A stretch of DNA of 64,000 nucleotides from JADLGL01 sp963823045 (GCA_963823045.1 CAWGKA010000008.1:186001-250000), one strand, 5' to 3'. Positions 18,901 to 31,559 are shown, numbered from the stretch's first letter. Notes: generated from the sequence alone by a model not told the origin. Program-made: numbers and translations.

Positions 18901-19428
18901 ATGCGACATCCAGGAGTTGGCGCGGCGCTTGTTGCCGCCCTTGCTTTTACCCCAGCCACCGGCGCGATAGCCCAGGACGCAGCCTCGCCTGTTTGCGGTG
19001 AGATGCATCTGAAGCAATCGGCCGAAGAGATCCAGTTCATCGACACCGGGGCCGAAGGCGTCGATGCCGGCGATCGGCGTATCCTGCGCTGGGCCGTCAC
19101 GGACATGAGCGGCGAGCGCATCGGCACCTTCTTTGTCGTCACCACCGTTCTGCGCGTCACTGATACCGGCGACATCGCGATGGCCGAAGGCCACGTCGTC
19201 TTCGCCAATGGCGACATCAAGGTTTCTGTCATCAATGCGATCGCCAATGCCGCCGACACGGAGCAATCGAACCGGGCGCCGATCACCTGGTCGATCAATG
19301 GCGGCACCGGCGCTTTTGCCGGCGCGACCGGCACGCTCGTCAACGGCCCGCCGGCCGACGATCCCGGCACCACCGACAACTGGACCTTGGACATCTTCGT
19401 GACCTGCCCGACCGCAGGCGCACGGTAG
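18901..19428 (+). CDS. secreted protein resembling the dirigent / allene-oxide-cyclase barrel
   Basis: The 175-residue product has a signal peptide (about residues 1-24, ending ATGAIAQ) and then a single domain. Its last half shows TGDIAMAEGHVVFANGDIKV and ITWSINGGTGAFAGATGTL. The GGTGAFAGATG segment with alternating strands is the pattern of the dirigent / allene oxide cyclase-like eight-stranded barrel. Bacterial members are secreted and of unknown function, and I see no catalytic residues to assign. A good ribosome-binding site (GAGGAGG, about 8 bases upstream) supports the start. It begins about 130 bases from the 5' end of rnpB, divergently oriented. Confidence 0.6.
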   Translation: MRHPGVGAALVAALAFTPATGAIAQDAASPVCGEMHLKQSAEEIQFIDTGAEGVDAGDRRILRWAVTDMSGERIGTFFVVTTVLRVTDTGDIAMAEGHVVFANGDIKVSVINAIANAADTEQSNRAPITWSINGGTGAFAGATGTLVNGPPADDPGTTDNWTLDIFVTCPTAGAR

Positions 19429-19449
19429 CAGTCGCCGGCGGGAGCACCG

Positions 19450-21009
19450 GTGATCAACACGAAGACCGAAAGTATGCCAGCGGGGCCCATCACCCGCGTC
19501 AGATATTTTCTCAAGGTCAACAACATCGGCGACCGGATGTCGCCCGTCATCGTCAGCGAAACGAGCGGTCGCGAGGCGATGTGGTACCGCAAGGGTCCGG
19601 AGAAGCATCTACTCGCGGTCGGCAGCGTGCTTCGCTCGGCCGGGCCCAACAGCTTCGTGTGGGGCTCCGGCGTGATGGACCCGGAACTGGACCTGAGCGG
19701 CGTGATGCCAGCTCAGATCGTCGCTCTACGCGGCAAGCTCAGCCATGCGGCACTGACACGTCAGCGAGGCCGGCTGCCCGACATGCCGCTCGGCGACCCG
19801 GGCTTTCTAGTGCCCTCAGCGCTGCGCCGATCAAACGGCGATCGGCCGCTGCGCCTCGGCATCGCCGCGCATTATGTCGACGCCGCACTTCCGGCCGTCC
19901 GCGCCTTGTGCAGGCAACCCGGCGTCACCCTGATCGACGCCACCGATCCGCCGGACCAGTACTTCCGGGCGCTCGCGTCCTGTCAGGCGGTGATCGGCTC
20001 GTCCCTGCACGGCCTGATCTTCGCCGAAGCGCTCGGTATCCCGAACCTTTGGGTGCAATTCGAACACGGGCTGCCTCGAGCGGACTTCAAATATCGCGAC
20101 TGGTTCACCACCACAGACGCGCCGCAGGCGACGGCGGTCACTGTAACCGGCGCGGAGAAACCGGAAGCACTGGCCCGCCATTGCGCGCTTCACGACTGCC
20201 GCATCGACCGGTCGGAACTTGCAGCCGCACTCACTCCGGACGTACTCGACGCCTGTCGCGAAACCGAGCCCCCGCCCAGGTTCATCTCGCTCAAAGCGTG
20301 CCGGCAGCGACCGGTGCCGGTCTTCGTCATATCGCTGAATCAGCCCCGGGCGCTCCTGAAGTCGATTGCCTCGGTGCGAGCGCTTGCCACGCCATGCGAG
20401 ATTGTTGTCATCGACTTAGGCAGCGACGACAGCAGCACGCTCGCGACCCTGTCCAATCTGCAGCGCGCGGGCACGACGGTCTATCGCCGCCGCCGCAAAA
20501 CCAGAGACAAGCCCTCACCCAGATTCCTGCGGAAGGCGATCGGGTCCTTCTTCGGCAGCGCCGCGGTCGGTCGCCAGGCCGACGGAGCCGACGAAAAACT
20601 ATTCAGATTCGTTGCGAAGTCGATCGCAGCCTTCTTCGACCGCTGGGCCGAGCCTGTGCCCTATGTCGTCGCCGACTGTGCAGTCGACATAGGCAGCACG
20701 CGCTCCGACCTTCTCGACGTCCTTGCAAACGTTCTGAACCGGATCAGCGACTTGCAATGCGTCGGCCCGGCCCTGCCGGAAGACGGCGTCTCGGCACGGC
20801 CGACCCCCGATATCTCAGCCAAAGCGCTCGATCCGGGCGAGGCCAGCGGAATCCAGCGTTTGCCGACCGCGCAGGGGGAAATTGCCTACCGCCGCACCTA
20901 CGCCGAACTGCCCTTCGCCATGCACCGCCCCAGCCTGTCGTTCAATCCCCGACGGCGCGGCGCTGTCGTCTTCAATTGGGAGCAAACCAATCGTCGCGCG
21001 GCGCCCTAA
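19450..21009 (+). CDS. polysaccharide pyruvyltransferase-like protein fused to a glycosyltransferase-like region
   Basis: The first 250 or so residues match the polysaccharide pyruvyltransferase (ExoV/WcaK) family: NNIGDRMSPVIVSETSGREA, a nucleotide-loop region with GSVLRSAGPNSFVWGSGVMD and the signature CQAVIGSSLHGLIFAEALGI. After about residue 295 a second region starts PVFVISLNQPRALLKSIASV and EIVVIDLGSDDSSTLATL, which looks like the donor-binding start of a GT2-type glycosyltransferase, although no clear catalytic DxD follows. The product (519 residues) would act on surface polysaccharide, adding ketal pyruvate or sugar. I use the GTG start with GGGAG six bases upstream. The fold of the second half is an inference. 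Confidence 0.6.
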   Translation: MINTKTESMPAGPITRVRYFLKVNNIGDRMSPVIVSETSGREAMWYRKGPEKHLLAVGSVLRSAGPNSFVWGSGVMDPELDLSGVMPAQIVALRGKLSHAALTRQRGRLPDMPLGDPGFLVPSALRRSNGDRPLRLGIAAHYVDAALPAVRALCRQPGVTLIDATDPPDQYFRALASCQAVIGSSLHGLIFAEALGIPNLWVQFEHGLPRADFKYRDWFTTTDAPQATAVTVTGAEKPEALARHCALHDCRIDRSELAAALTPDVLDACRETEPPPRFISLKACRQRPVPVFVISLNQPRALLKSIASVRALATPCEIVVIDLGSDDSSTLATLSNLQRAGTTVYRRRRKTRDKPSPRFLRKAIGSFFGSAAVGRQADGADEKLFRFVAKSIAAFFDRWAEPVPYVVADCAVDIGSTRSDLLDVLANVLNRISDLQCVGPALPEDGVSARPTPDISAKALDPGEASGIQRLPTAQGEIAYRRTYAELPFAMHRPSLSFNPRRRGAVVFNWEQTNRRAAP

Positions 21010-21704
21010 GCCGGCCGCCGCTCGGTCTCGATCCGGTCCCACGCGACGTTGATCGCCGCGAGCCGGCGGTTGGCGACAGCCACGAATTCCGACGGAACGC
21101 CCCGCGCCAGCAGTCGGTCGGGATGATTCTCGGCGACGAGCGCGCGGTAGCGCTTGCGCAATTCGTCATAGTCGAGCGTGCGGTCGACACCGAGTATGAG
21201 ATAGGGGTCCCCCTCCTCAGGCATGGTGTGACGCAGCTTGATACGCTCGAACTGCAAAGGCGTCAGTGCGAAGGCGCTGGCAACGCCGGCGAGATACGAC
21301 AGCTCTGCCTCGTGGATGAAGTTGTCCGCGCCGGCAATCTCGAACAGCGCGTCGACAATATCGACGAAAATCGGATCGTTCGCGTCGTAGAGCGCCGCGA
21401 TCTTTGCCGCATAGGATTCGTAGCCGGCGACGTCGCGACGAGCGAGATCGAACAGCCTTTCGACATGGCGCGCCTGGTTCTCCGGATAGGCGACCAGCCG
21501 CTTGAATGCAGCGATCTCATCGAAGGTCACGACGCCGTCAGCCTTCGCCATTTTCGCCGCCAGCGCGACGATGGCGATGGAAAAGGCCATCTGCTTGCGG
21601 TCTTCCGGGTCGCCGCCGAGACGCGCTGAGAGGCGGTCAAAAAGGCCGCCCATCGCTTCGACGCCATCGCCGAAAAACCTGGTGAAGCGCTGCCACAAAC
21701 TCAT
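21006..21704 (-). CDS. djlA: DjlA-like cochaperone: TerB domain plus C-terminal J domain
   Basis: The 232-residue product has an N-terminal helical TerB-like domain (about residues 35-150: FSIAIVALAAKMAKADGVVT and ADNFIHEAELSYLAGVASAF, the typical acidic metal-binding repeats) and a C-terminal J domain (about 165-225) with the HPD motif in ALVAENHPDRLLARG. J domains stimulate DnaK-type ATPases, and DjlA-type proteins do so at the membrane or cytosol. Here no N-terminal membrane helix is visible. The gene ends within 4 bases of the convergent upstream gene. The family is clear, the cellular client unknown. Confidence 0.85.
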   Translation of the reverse strand: MSLWQRFTRFFGDGVEAMGGLFDRLSARLGGDPEDRKQMAFSIAIVALAAKMAKADGVVTFDEIAAFKRLVAYPENQARHVERLFDLARRDVAGYESYAAKIAALYDANDPIFVDIVDALFEIAGADNFIHEAELSYLAGVASAFALTPLQFERIKLRHTMPEEGDPYLILGVDRTLDYDELRKRYRALVAENHPDRLLARGVPSEFVAVANRRLAAINVAWDRIETERRPA

Positions 21705-21825
21705 GGCCCTAGCCTAGCGCAGCGACCGAGACAGGCGAAGCGGCTTCCTGCCCTCGCCGCGCCATTTGGCCGATCTCAGCCGACGATGCTACCAAATCCC
21801 GCAGGGGAAACCGGGAAAGACGGCG

Positions 21826-22824
21826 ATGACCGCTGCAGCATTGGCACGGCGCAGCAGAGGCGCGGCATTTTCGGTCGCCGTCACCTTGGGCGGCCTGGCG
21901 GCGAGCCCGGTCGAAGCACCGGCTCAGCTTCTCAATCTTGAAGAGGTCTGGTGCGAACTCGACCCGGCGCTCGACTATTGCATCGACCGGCGCCTTCTCG
22001 CGCTGGTCGGGACTCTGGAACGGAGCGTCGCGCGGGACAAGGCGACGCTCTTCGCCTTCGTCGGCAAATATCTGACGCATCGGAGCGACGACGACATCAG
22101 GCTCTATCCGCCGGACCCCGGCTACTACGACCAGTTCACCAACTCCGACCAGATCGACTTCGTCATCTACATCCTCGATCTGGTGTTCAATCCCTACGGC
22201 CGGCCGACACCGCTCGGGACGCCGACTTGGGATCCAAGCGAAGAGCAGATCGCCGAGGCCAACCAGCATATCGCCGAGATGGATCCTGGCCTCCCCCGTC
22301 TCTACGCCTATCGCTACATGGCCGATTTCCTGCTGCGCTTCGGCACCGCGGAGATGGCGGCGCCCTACATCGCCGCGCTAGCCGACGAGATCGCCGCGAT
22401 TGAAAGCCAGAGCGCTCGGATACCCTATCTGTCGGATCTCGGCTGGTTCCAGGCCCGCGCAGGCATGACGGAGGAGGCGCTCGCCACAGCGGCTTCGGTC
22501 GTCGCCATCGCCGAGACGCATCCGATCGCTCAGCTCCGGCCGATCTACGCCGTGGAGGCCGCCGCTGCCGAAGGCACGGCCGGCGGCGTCGAGCTAGGTG
22601 CGGCGCGGATCGCCGCGGCGCAGGAGGCGCTAGACGCAATCCCGGGCGCCCCGCCCGCCTTCGTCGCTCTGACTACGGCCATCATCGCGAGAAATTACGG
22701 CCGCCTTGGCATGCTCGATGAGGCGCGGGCCTCGGTGGAGCAGGCGCTCGCAATGATCGATGAGATCGAGCCGGACCAACAGCCTGACTTCCTCCGCATG
22801 TTGATGGAGGCGGGAGTCTATTAG
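21826..22824 (+). CDS. secreted helical-repeat protein of unknown function
   Basis: The product (332 residues from the ATG giving MTAAALARRSRG) has a signal peptide ending near EAPAQ and a body of paired helices that reads like degenerate tetratricopeptide repeats (for instance MADFLLRFGTAEMAAPYIAAL and TAIIARNYGRLGMLDEARAS). The N-terminal mature part contains two cysteines close together (EVWCELDPALDYCIDRR). An in-frame ATG 60 bases upstream exists, but the extra residues spoil the signal peptide. I do not recognise a family with a known role; such proteins usually scaffold periplasmic complexes. Confidence 0.6.
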   Translation: MTAAALARRSRGAAFSVAVTLGGLAASPVEAPAQLLNLEEVWCELDPALDYCIDRRLLALVGTLERSVARDKATLFAFVGKYLTHRSDDDIRLYPPDPGYYDQFTNSDQIDFVIYILDLVFNPYGRPTPLGTPTWDPSEEQIAEANQHIAEMDPGLPRLYAYRYMADFLLRFGTAEMAAPYIAALADEIAAIESQSARIPYLSDLGWFQARAGMTEEALATAASVVAIAETHPIAQLRPIYAVEAAAAEGTAGGVELGAARIAAAQEALDAIPGAPPAFVALTTAIIARNYGRLGMLDEARASVEQALAMIDEIEPDQQPDFLRMLMEAGVY

Positions 22825-22868
22825 CGCGGCCATTGCCCTGACGGGCGGGCACGTTTCATTCTTCGCCC

Positions 22869-26588
<3,720 letters not shown>

Positions 26589-26590
26589 CG

Positions 26591-26617
26591 GGCGGCCGCG
26601 AAACCCCCGCGGCCGCC
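26591..26617. terminator. bidirectional hairpin terminator between oplAH and the Lys/Ala-rich gene
   Basis: A perfect 10-base inverted repeat, GGCGGCCGCG and CGCGGCCGCC with a 7-base loop, sits 2 bases after the oplAH stop and 15 bases after the convergent gene on the other strand. There is no T run, so it may act as a Rho-assisted or stabilising stem rather than a classical terminator. Confidence 0.6.
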
Positions 26618-26632
26618 GGGGTCGTGCAAGGG

Positions 26633-26794
26633 CTACTTGCCCTTCTTCGCGGGAGCCTTCTTCGCAGGCGCCTTTTTCGCGGGAGCAGCCGCCTTCTTCA
26701 TGGCCGGCTTCGCGGCCGTCTTGGCCGCCGGCTTCACGGTCTTGGCCGCCGGCTTGGCGGCAGCCTTCTTGGCAGGGGTCTTCGCTGTCGGCAA
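26633..26794 (-). CDS. small Lys/Ala/Pro-rich basic protein, histone H1-like
   Basis: The 53-residue product starts at a TTG codon and reads MPTAKTPAKKAAAKPAAKTV, then repeats of PAAKT, APAKK and APAKKG to the stop. Such AKP-rich chains resemble the C-terminal tails of histone H1-like and HU-like nucleoid proteins, and probably bind DNA or RNA electrostatically. The start is supported by GGAGGA five bases upstream of the TTG and by the absence of any ATG in this frame before the repeats. The low-complexity composition is unlike the flanking genes. It could also be the 3' end of a longer gene whose start I cannot see, but the frame upstream carries no sensible sequence. Confidence 0.55.
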   Translation of the reverse strand: MPTAKTPAKKAAAKPAAKTVKPAAKTAAKPAMKKAAAPAKKAPAKKAPAKKGK

Positions 26795-26936
26795 GGTCTT
26801 CCTCCAGGCACTATTTGGAAACGGGAGTGCGAGCCCGACCCCTCACTTGAGAGGGCAAGAAGAATTACGCTCGATTCTTTGAGGGCGCTACAACAAATGA
26901 ACGGTCGACGCAGTCTTGTCACACAGGGCGGCCGAC

Positions 26937-27752
26937 CTAGCGCGTCAGCGCCCCGATCAGCTGGCCGATCGCTTCGCCCGCCGTTTCGGGCGTGGCGAAC
27001 ATCGTCGCGGGAACCTCGCCTTCGGCATAGGCCATCGGCGTCATGTCGACCGCGCCGGTATCCGCCTCAGCCGCCCGATAGGGCGGGATCGTCGGCGATG
27101 GATTGCAGTAGGCCGTCGTCCGCTGCGCCATGTCGAGGTGGAAGTGATCGTCGTGCTCCGGATAGCCGGGGCCGAGCACCGTATGGAAATACTGGCAGGC
27201 GCGCGCTTCGATATCGCGAAGGAACTCGCGTTCCGCCTGCGTGCCGCCGTACCAGTCGCCCGCGACGCTGATGATCCGGCCGTCGGCCAGTTCGAAGGAG
27301 GCGATGTCGATGGCGTTGCCGAAGGCGTGCTCGGACGGGCTGCCGCCGCGCTGGTTGTTCACCGGCCGGCAGGAATAGGCACCGTAATCGTGGATCGCGA
27401 CAACCGGCGAGCCGAGCCGGGCGAGCGCGACCGGCTGCACCGCGCCGGCGAGCCAATCCTCAAGCGTGGTCGCCATCGGGCAGTCCATCGTCGCCGCGGG
27501 CGTCATGGCAACGCTGCCGTCAGCCAGCGCCGAAACGGAGAGCGGCTTGATCATGCCGCAGATGAGATGATCGCGAATGCGCCCGATCTCCTCGACATTG
27601 GGGTCGCGGCGGAACGGATGCTCGGACATGCAGGAACGCTCGGCCTGAGCCCGCCACGCTTCGCGGGGCTCATACTTGAACGTCGCGCAGCTCGTCAGAG
27701 CTGACGCCAGAGTGATCGCGGAAACCGCCAGATACGCAACACGACGGAACAT
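26937..27752 (-). CDS. extensin-like C-terminal domain lipoprotein
   Basis: The 271-residue product has a lipoprotein signal (LASALTSC, cysteine about residue 22) and an extensin-like C domain typical of rhizobia. The motifs SEHAFGNAIDIASFELADGR and HDDHFHLDMAQR reproduce the SxHxxGxAxD and HxH zinc pattern of VanY/LAS-type D,D-peptidases, and several conserved cysteines are present (SCRPVNN, MDCPM, ACQYF, AYCNPS). Family members are therefore likely peptidoglycan-active metalloproteins of the periplasm, but no substrate is established that I know. The family assignment is firm, the activity inferred. Confidence 0.85.
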   Translation of the reverse strand: MFRRVAYLAVSAITLASALTSCATFKYEPREAWRAQAERSCMSEHPFRRDPNVEEIGRIRDHLICGMIKPLSVSALADGSVAMTPAATMDCPMATTLEDWLAGAVQPVALARLGSPVVAIHDYGAYSCRPVNNQRGGSPSEHAFGNAIDIASFELADGRIISVAGDWYGGTQAEREFLRDIEARACQYFHTVLGPGYPEHDDHFHLDMAQRTTAYCNPSPTIPPYRAAEADTGAVDMTPMAYAEGEVPATMFATPETAGEAIGQLIGALTR

Positions 27753-27805
27753 GACCCGACAAATGCCGGGTGAAGTCTTAAGGGATTCTCAACCCTGCCG
27801 GCCGG

Positions 27806-28693
27806 TCACACGACGACGACGCCCGCGTGCTTGGCTTTCTCCTCCGGCTCGACATGGATGGTGACGCGCGTATCGGGGAACTGATCGCGGACGGCCATCT
27901 CGATGCGGTCGCAGATTTCATGCGACGCCGTCACCGTCATCTGGCCGGAAACGACGAGATGGAATTCCACAAAGGTGAGGGCACCTGCATTCCGTGTGCG
28001 AAGGTCATGCGCCTCGATCGCCCCTTCGGCATTCTTGGAAATGATCTCGCGGATGCGCTCGACCTGATCGGCCGGCGCCGCCTCGTCCATGAGCCCCGAC
28101 ACCGATTCCTTCACGAGCCGCCAGCCGGACCAGAGCACGTTGAGGGCAACCAGCGACGCGACGATCGGGTCAATGATTGGGATATTGGTGGCAAGGGCGA
28201 TGACGACGCCGATCGCGACGCCGACGGAGGTGACGACGTCGGCGAACAGGTGCCGGCCATCGGCCACGAGGGCCGGCGATCCGAGCCGTCGCCCGCGGCT
28301 GATGAGCACCCATCCCCAGATGCCGTTGAGCACCGTGGCCGACAGATTGACCAAGAGGCCGACTGTCGGCGCCTCGATCACAGGCGGCTCGAGAAAGCCG
28401 CGAAACGCCTCGCTCAGAATGAGGCCGGCAGCGATGATGATCAGAACGCCCTCGGCGACGGCCGAGAAATACTCAGCTTTCGTGTGCCCGTAGGGATGGT
28501 TGGCGTCCGCCGGTTTCCTTGCGACCCAGATCGCCGCAATGACGGCGGCCGCCGAACCGACATTGACGAGGCTTTCCATCGCGTCGGAATACAGGCCGAT
28601 GCTGCCCGTCAGAAAATAGGCGACGAACTTGATCGCCAGCACCGCAACGCCGACGATGAGGCTCCCCACGGCGATTTTGATCGTCTGGTTCAC
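27806..28693 (-). CDS. cation diffusion facilitator (CDF) family metal exporter
   Basis: CDF proteins export divalent metals (Zn, Fe, Co, Mn) in exchange for protons across the inner membrane. The product (295 residues) has six membrane helices with the site residues in GSIGLYSDAMESLVNVGSAA (helix 2) and LVADGRHLFADVVTSVGVAI (helix 5, HxxxD). A cytoplasmic C-terminal domain follows (AHDLRTRNAGALTFVEFHLV, SHEICDRIE). I choose the GTG at VNQTIKIAVGSL with GAGGGG upstream, since the 31 codons before it are low quality. Metal specificity cannot be read from the sequence. Confidence 0.9.
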   Translation of the reverse strand: MNQTIKIAVGSLIVGVAVLAIKFVAYFLTGSIGLYSDAMESLVNVGSAAAVIAAIWVARKPADANHPYGHTKAEYFSAVAEGVLIIIAAGLILSEAFRGFLEPPVIEAPTVGLLVNLSATVLNGIWGWVLISRGRRLGSPALVADGRHLFADVVTSVGVAIGVVIALATNIPIIDPIVASLVALNVLWSGWRLVKESVSGLMDEAAPADQVERIREIISKNAEGAIEAHDLRTRNAGALTFVEFHLVVSGQMTVTASHEICDRIEMAVRDQFPDTRVTIHVEPEEKAKHAGVVVV

Positions 28694-28978
28694 GAGTGCC
28701 CCTCGCTGAAACGGGCATGTGCGAAATCCCGCTCCACGCCCTAGGTCAAGGCGGTCGGCGCGGCAAGCGCCTTGGCGACACATCACTGCTCATTCGCGCC
28801 GCATCCGCCGCCCCTTGTCCACAGCGTCCCCCCGACCGGGTCAGCCGGAATTCGCTTCCCTGTCAATCAGTTGGATTCGGGTATTCAACCGAGGCAGCGC
28901 CTGCCCGCTAATTATGCTTCGCGAAGCTCTCGTGCCGAGATAACTTCCAAACCATCGTGACCACCAAGGGCGGAATCG

Positions 28979-29062
28979 ATGACAGCCACTATCTCGCTTC
29001 GCTTGATTGTGTTGGGCGCCGCATTCCTTCTTATCGGCGCAGTGCTGTTCGGGGCGGTCTGA
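28979..29062 (+). CDS. possible 27-residue membrane microprotein
   Basis: An ATG frame encodes MTATISLRLIVLGAAFLLIG and ends AVLFGAV. It is a single hydrophobic helix with one arginine at its N-terminal edge. AAGGGCGGA precedes the ATG by about 5 bases. It ends 10 bases before the convergent trkH gene. Many small regulatory subunits of transporters look like this, but a chance frame cannot be excluded. Confidence 0.35.
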   Translation: MTATISLRLIVLGAAFLLIGAVLFGAV

Positions 29063-29072
29063 GGGACACGCC

Positions 29073-30521
29073 TCAGCGATAGAAGCTCGGCATGAGTAGG
29101 ACGAGCACGCTCAGGATTTCGAGCCGGCCCAGGATCATGCCGAAGGCCAGCACGAGCTTCTGGAAGCCGTCGAGACTTGCGAAATTGCCCGCGGGGCCAA
29201 TGATCGGCCCGAGGCCCGGACCGACATTGCCAAGCGCCTGCGCCGCCCCGGAGAAGGCCGTGATCGTGTCGAGGCCGGTGATGGCGAGGATCGCCGCCAC
29301 CAACGAGAACGTGGCGACGTACAGGAACACGAACACCCCGACCGACACGATCTGATCATTGCCGACGGCGCGTCCGCCATAGCGCACGGGCTGGACGATG
29401 TGCGGGTAAATGGTCTGGCGCACATGCTGGAAAAGGGTCGCGAGAAGGATCTGATAGCGCAGAATCTTGATGCCGCCAGCGGTCGATCCCGTCGAACCGC
29501 CGAGGAACATCAAGAGGAAGAAGACCATCACCGCGAATGTGCCCCATTGCGAATAGTCCGCTGAGGCAAAGCCTGTGGTGGTGATGACCGACACGACGTT
29601 GAACACGCTATCCGTCGCGGCCTCGGCGAAACCCTCCCGGCCGGTGAGTACCAGCCACAGCATGACGACCAGGCTCGCGACGCCCATCGCCACCAGCATG
29701 ACGATGATCTGCGGTTCGACGCGCTGGCGCAGGCTGCCCCGCCGGCCGATGCGCAGATAGGCGAGGAACGGCACCGCCCCTGCGATCATGAAGATCACCG
29801 CAACCCAGCGCAGCAGCGGCCGTTCGAAATAGCCGAAGGACGCGTCATGCGTGGAGAAGCCGCCGGTCGAGACGGTGGTGAATGCGTGGTTCAGCGCGTC
29901 GAACGGCGTCATGCCGAGGAGGAGATAGGCGGCGAAACAGGACGCGGAAATGACGAGATAGATTTGCGCGACGGCGCGGGCGAGCGAGCGGATCCGCGGA
30001 AGGTATTTCTCGCCGGCCTCAGACGATTCCATTTTGAAGAGCTGCATGCCGCCGATCTTCAGGAACGGCAGCACGACGAGCGCCAGGCCGATGATGCCGA
30101 AACCACCGAGCCACTGCATCGTCGAGCGCCACAGAAGCAGCGAGGCCGGCATGTGATCGAGCCCCACCAGCACCGTCGAACCAGTGGTCGTCACCGCCGA
30201 CACCATCTCGAACAGGGCATCGATGAAGTGGAGGCCAATCGGATCGATCAGCAGCGGCAGCGCTGCGAAGAGCGGCAGGACGAACCAGGCCGAAACGGTC
30301 AGGATCACCGCATCGCGGAAACTGAACTCAAATTGCCGGCCCTTGGTCGACAGGACTGCGCAGCCGCCGATCACCGCGGTGATCGCCGCGCCGATCGCGA
30401 ACGCCTGGCCAGCGCCGTCATTCGACGCCCAGCCGACGCCGGCCATCAAAGCCTCGGCCGCGGCGACGGCAAGGATGAGCCAGCCGAGGCTTAGGACGGC
30501 AGGCCAGAGCCTTGGGAGCAC
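29073..30521 (-). CDS. trkH: potassium uptake protein TrkH
   Basis: TrkH is the membrane channel subunit of the Trk potassium uptake system and is gated by the cytoplasmic TrkA. The 482-residue product has four repeats of membrane helix, pore loop and helix, each with a selectivity-filter glycine: VSAVTTTGSTVLVGLDHMPA, TVSTGGFSTHDASFGYF, VVSVITTTGFASADYSQWG and AQALGNVGPGLGPIIGPAGN. These loops identify the family without doubt. trkA is not in the window, so the genes are split. The frame is intact. Confidence 0.95.
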   Translation of the reverse strand: MLPRLWPAVLSLGWLILAVAAAEALMAGVGWASNDGAGQAFAIGAAITAVIGGCAVLSTKGRQFEFSFRDAVILTVSAWFVLPLFAALPLLIDPIGLHFIDALFEMVSAVTTTGSTVLVGLDHMPASLLLWRSTMQWLGGFGIIGLALVVLPFLKIGGMQLFKMESSEAGEKYLPRIRSLARAVAQIYLVISASCFAAYLLLGMTPFDALNHAFTTVSTGGFSTHDASFGYFERPLLRWVAVIFMIAGAVPFLAYLRIGRRGSLRQRVEPQIIVMLVAMGVASLVVMLWLVLTGREGFAEAATDSVFNVVSVITTTGFASADYSQWGTFAVMVFFLLMFLGGSTGSTAGGIKILRYQILLATLFQHVRQTIYPHIVQPVRYGGRAVGNDQIVSVGVFVFLYVATFSLVAAILAITGLDTITAFSGAAQALGNVGPGLGPIIGPAGNFASLDGFQKLVLAFGMILGRLEILSVLVLLMPSFYR

Positions 30522-30850
30522 GGGCGGAGCCTCGCCACTGAAGCGCTCGCCTGGCTGGAATCAGTCAGGCGACCGCAGAGAAAAACGGCCGCGTGTTTAG
30601 CGCGAAAGCGTTACCGTTGCCACAAAGGCCCGACGATGGGGGAAATTGACTGCGGCCCGACCGACGCCAGTCCCTCGACGCCCGGACTGGCATCGAGGGC
30701 CGTCTAAGAAGGTCCTGGCAGGGTCGCGCGGCAGCCGGCACAACTCCGAGAGGGGACTCGGGTCAGCGGCCGTGGCCTCAATCTGCCGACACGACCCCAC
30801 CAGGGTTAGGTGAACGGGCATCCTGCACGGGAATGCGGTACCCGTTCATT
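30522..30850. other. intergenic region between trkH and luxI
   Basis: About 330 bases without a credible gene. It contains three perfect short inverted repeats: TCGCCTG/CAGGCGA near 30,547-30,572, GCCAGTCC/GGACTGGC (30,666-30,691) and GAACGGG/CCCGTTC (30,812-30,847). The last lies 4 bases past the luxI stop and could serve as its terminator, although its 22-base loop is large and no T run follows. Confidence 0.4.
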
Positions 30851-31492
30851 TCAAGCGACCTCAAGCTGGAGCTCGGCATTGCTCGGCTCGAAAACGTCGC
30901 CGGTTATTCCACTGACTTCCCGCACGCGCCGGTCCGTCTCGGGACCGACTTCATAGAGCACGGCGTAGCTGAGCGTTCCGCCGAGCTTCTTCGGCGGCGC
31001 GATCGGCTCGCCGGCGCATTGCGCCCGCTTCAACGCGCGGTGGACCAGCGCATCATAGACGGTGACGATATGCGTTAGGCCGAGGCGCATACCGATGGTG
31101 TTCATCGCCAGGCCGAGCTCGACCACGGCACGGCTGGCGCCGTTGGGACCGATCGGCACATCGGCGTCGCGATCGACGGCGAAGCGGCTCGATTCCCAGA
31201 TCAACGGGCTTACGATCGGCTCGCCGTCGGGCAGTATCTCGGAGAACACGTCATTGATCATCGTGAAGCCTGTCGTCGGCAGCAGGCGCAGAGTGCCGAC
31301 GGTCCTTCCCCTTTCGTCGATCGACAGGAGATAGAGCGGGTCGAATGCGTCGAACCCATCGATCTCCCAGTCGCGGATCACCGACACATCCCACCGCATC
31401 CGGTCGTGAAAGACCTTCCGGCGCAACCGGTGCATCGCCTCGATGTCCTTGGCGAACATCGCCCGCTGATGGCCCTGGATCAGCCTGATCAT
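30851..31492 (-). CDS. luxI: acyl-homoserine-lactone synthase, LuxI family
   Basis: LuxI-type enzymes make the diffusible N-acyl-homoserine lactone signal from S-adenosylmethionine and an acyl-ACP. The 213-residue product contains the conserved charged residues of the active site: MHRLRRKVFHDRMRWDV (R, F and W), DPLYLL, GTLRLLPTTGFTMINDVF and PLIWESSRFAVDR (E, S and R). I use the internal ATG (MIRLIQGHQRAMF), which matches the family start and has AAGGG upstream. It follows luxR on the same strand, with a lux box between them. The acyl chain cannot be predicted. Confidence 0.93.
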   Translation of the reverse strand: MIRLIQGHQRAMFAKDIEAMHRLRRKVFHDRMRWDVSVIRDWEIDGFDAFDPLYLLSIDERGRTVGTLRLLPTTGFTMINDVFSEILPDGEPIVSPLIWESSRFAVDRDADVPIGPNGASRAVVELGLAMNTIGMRLGLTHIVTVYDALVHRALKRAQCAGEPIAPPKKLGGTLSYAVLYEVGPETDRRVREVSGITGDVFEPSNAELQLEVA

Positions 31493-31559
31493 TACTCGAT
31501 ACCCTTTTCCGCCGCGTCCAGCGCTGAAGCCGACACTAGTACGTGCGCAGACCGCGGCC

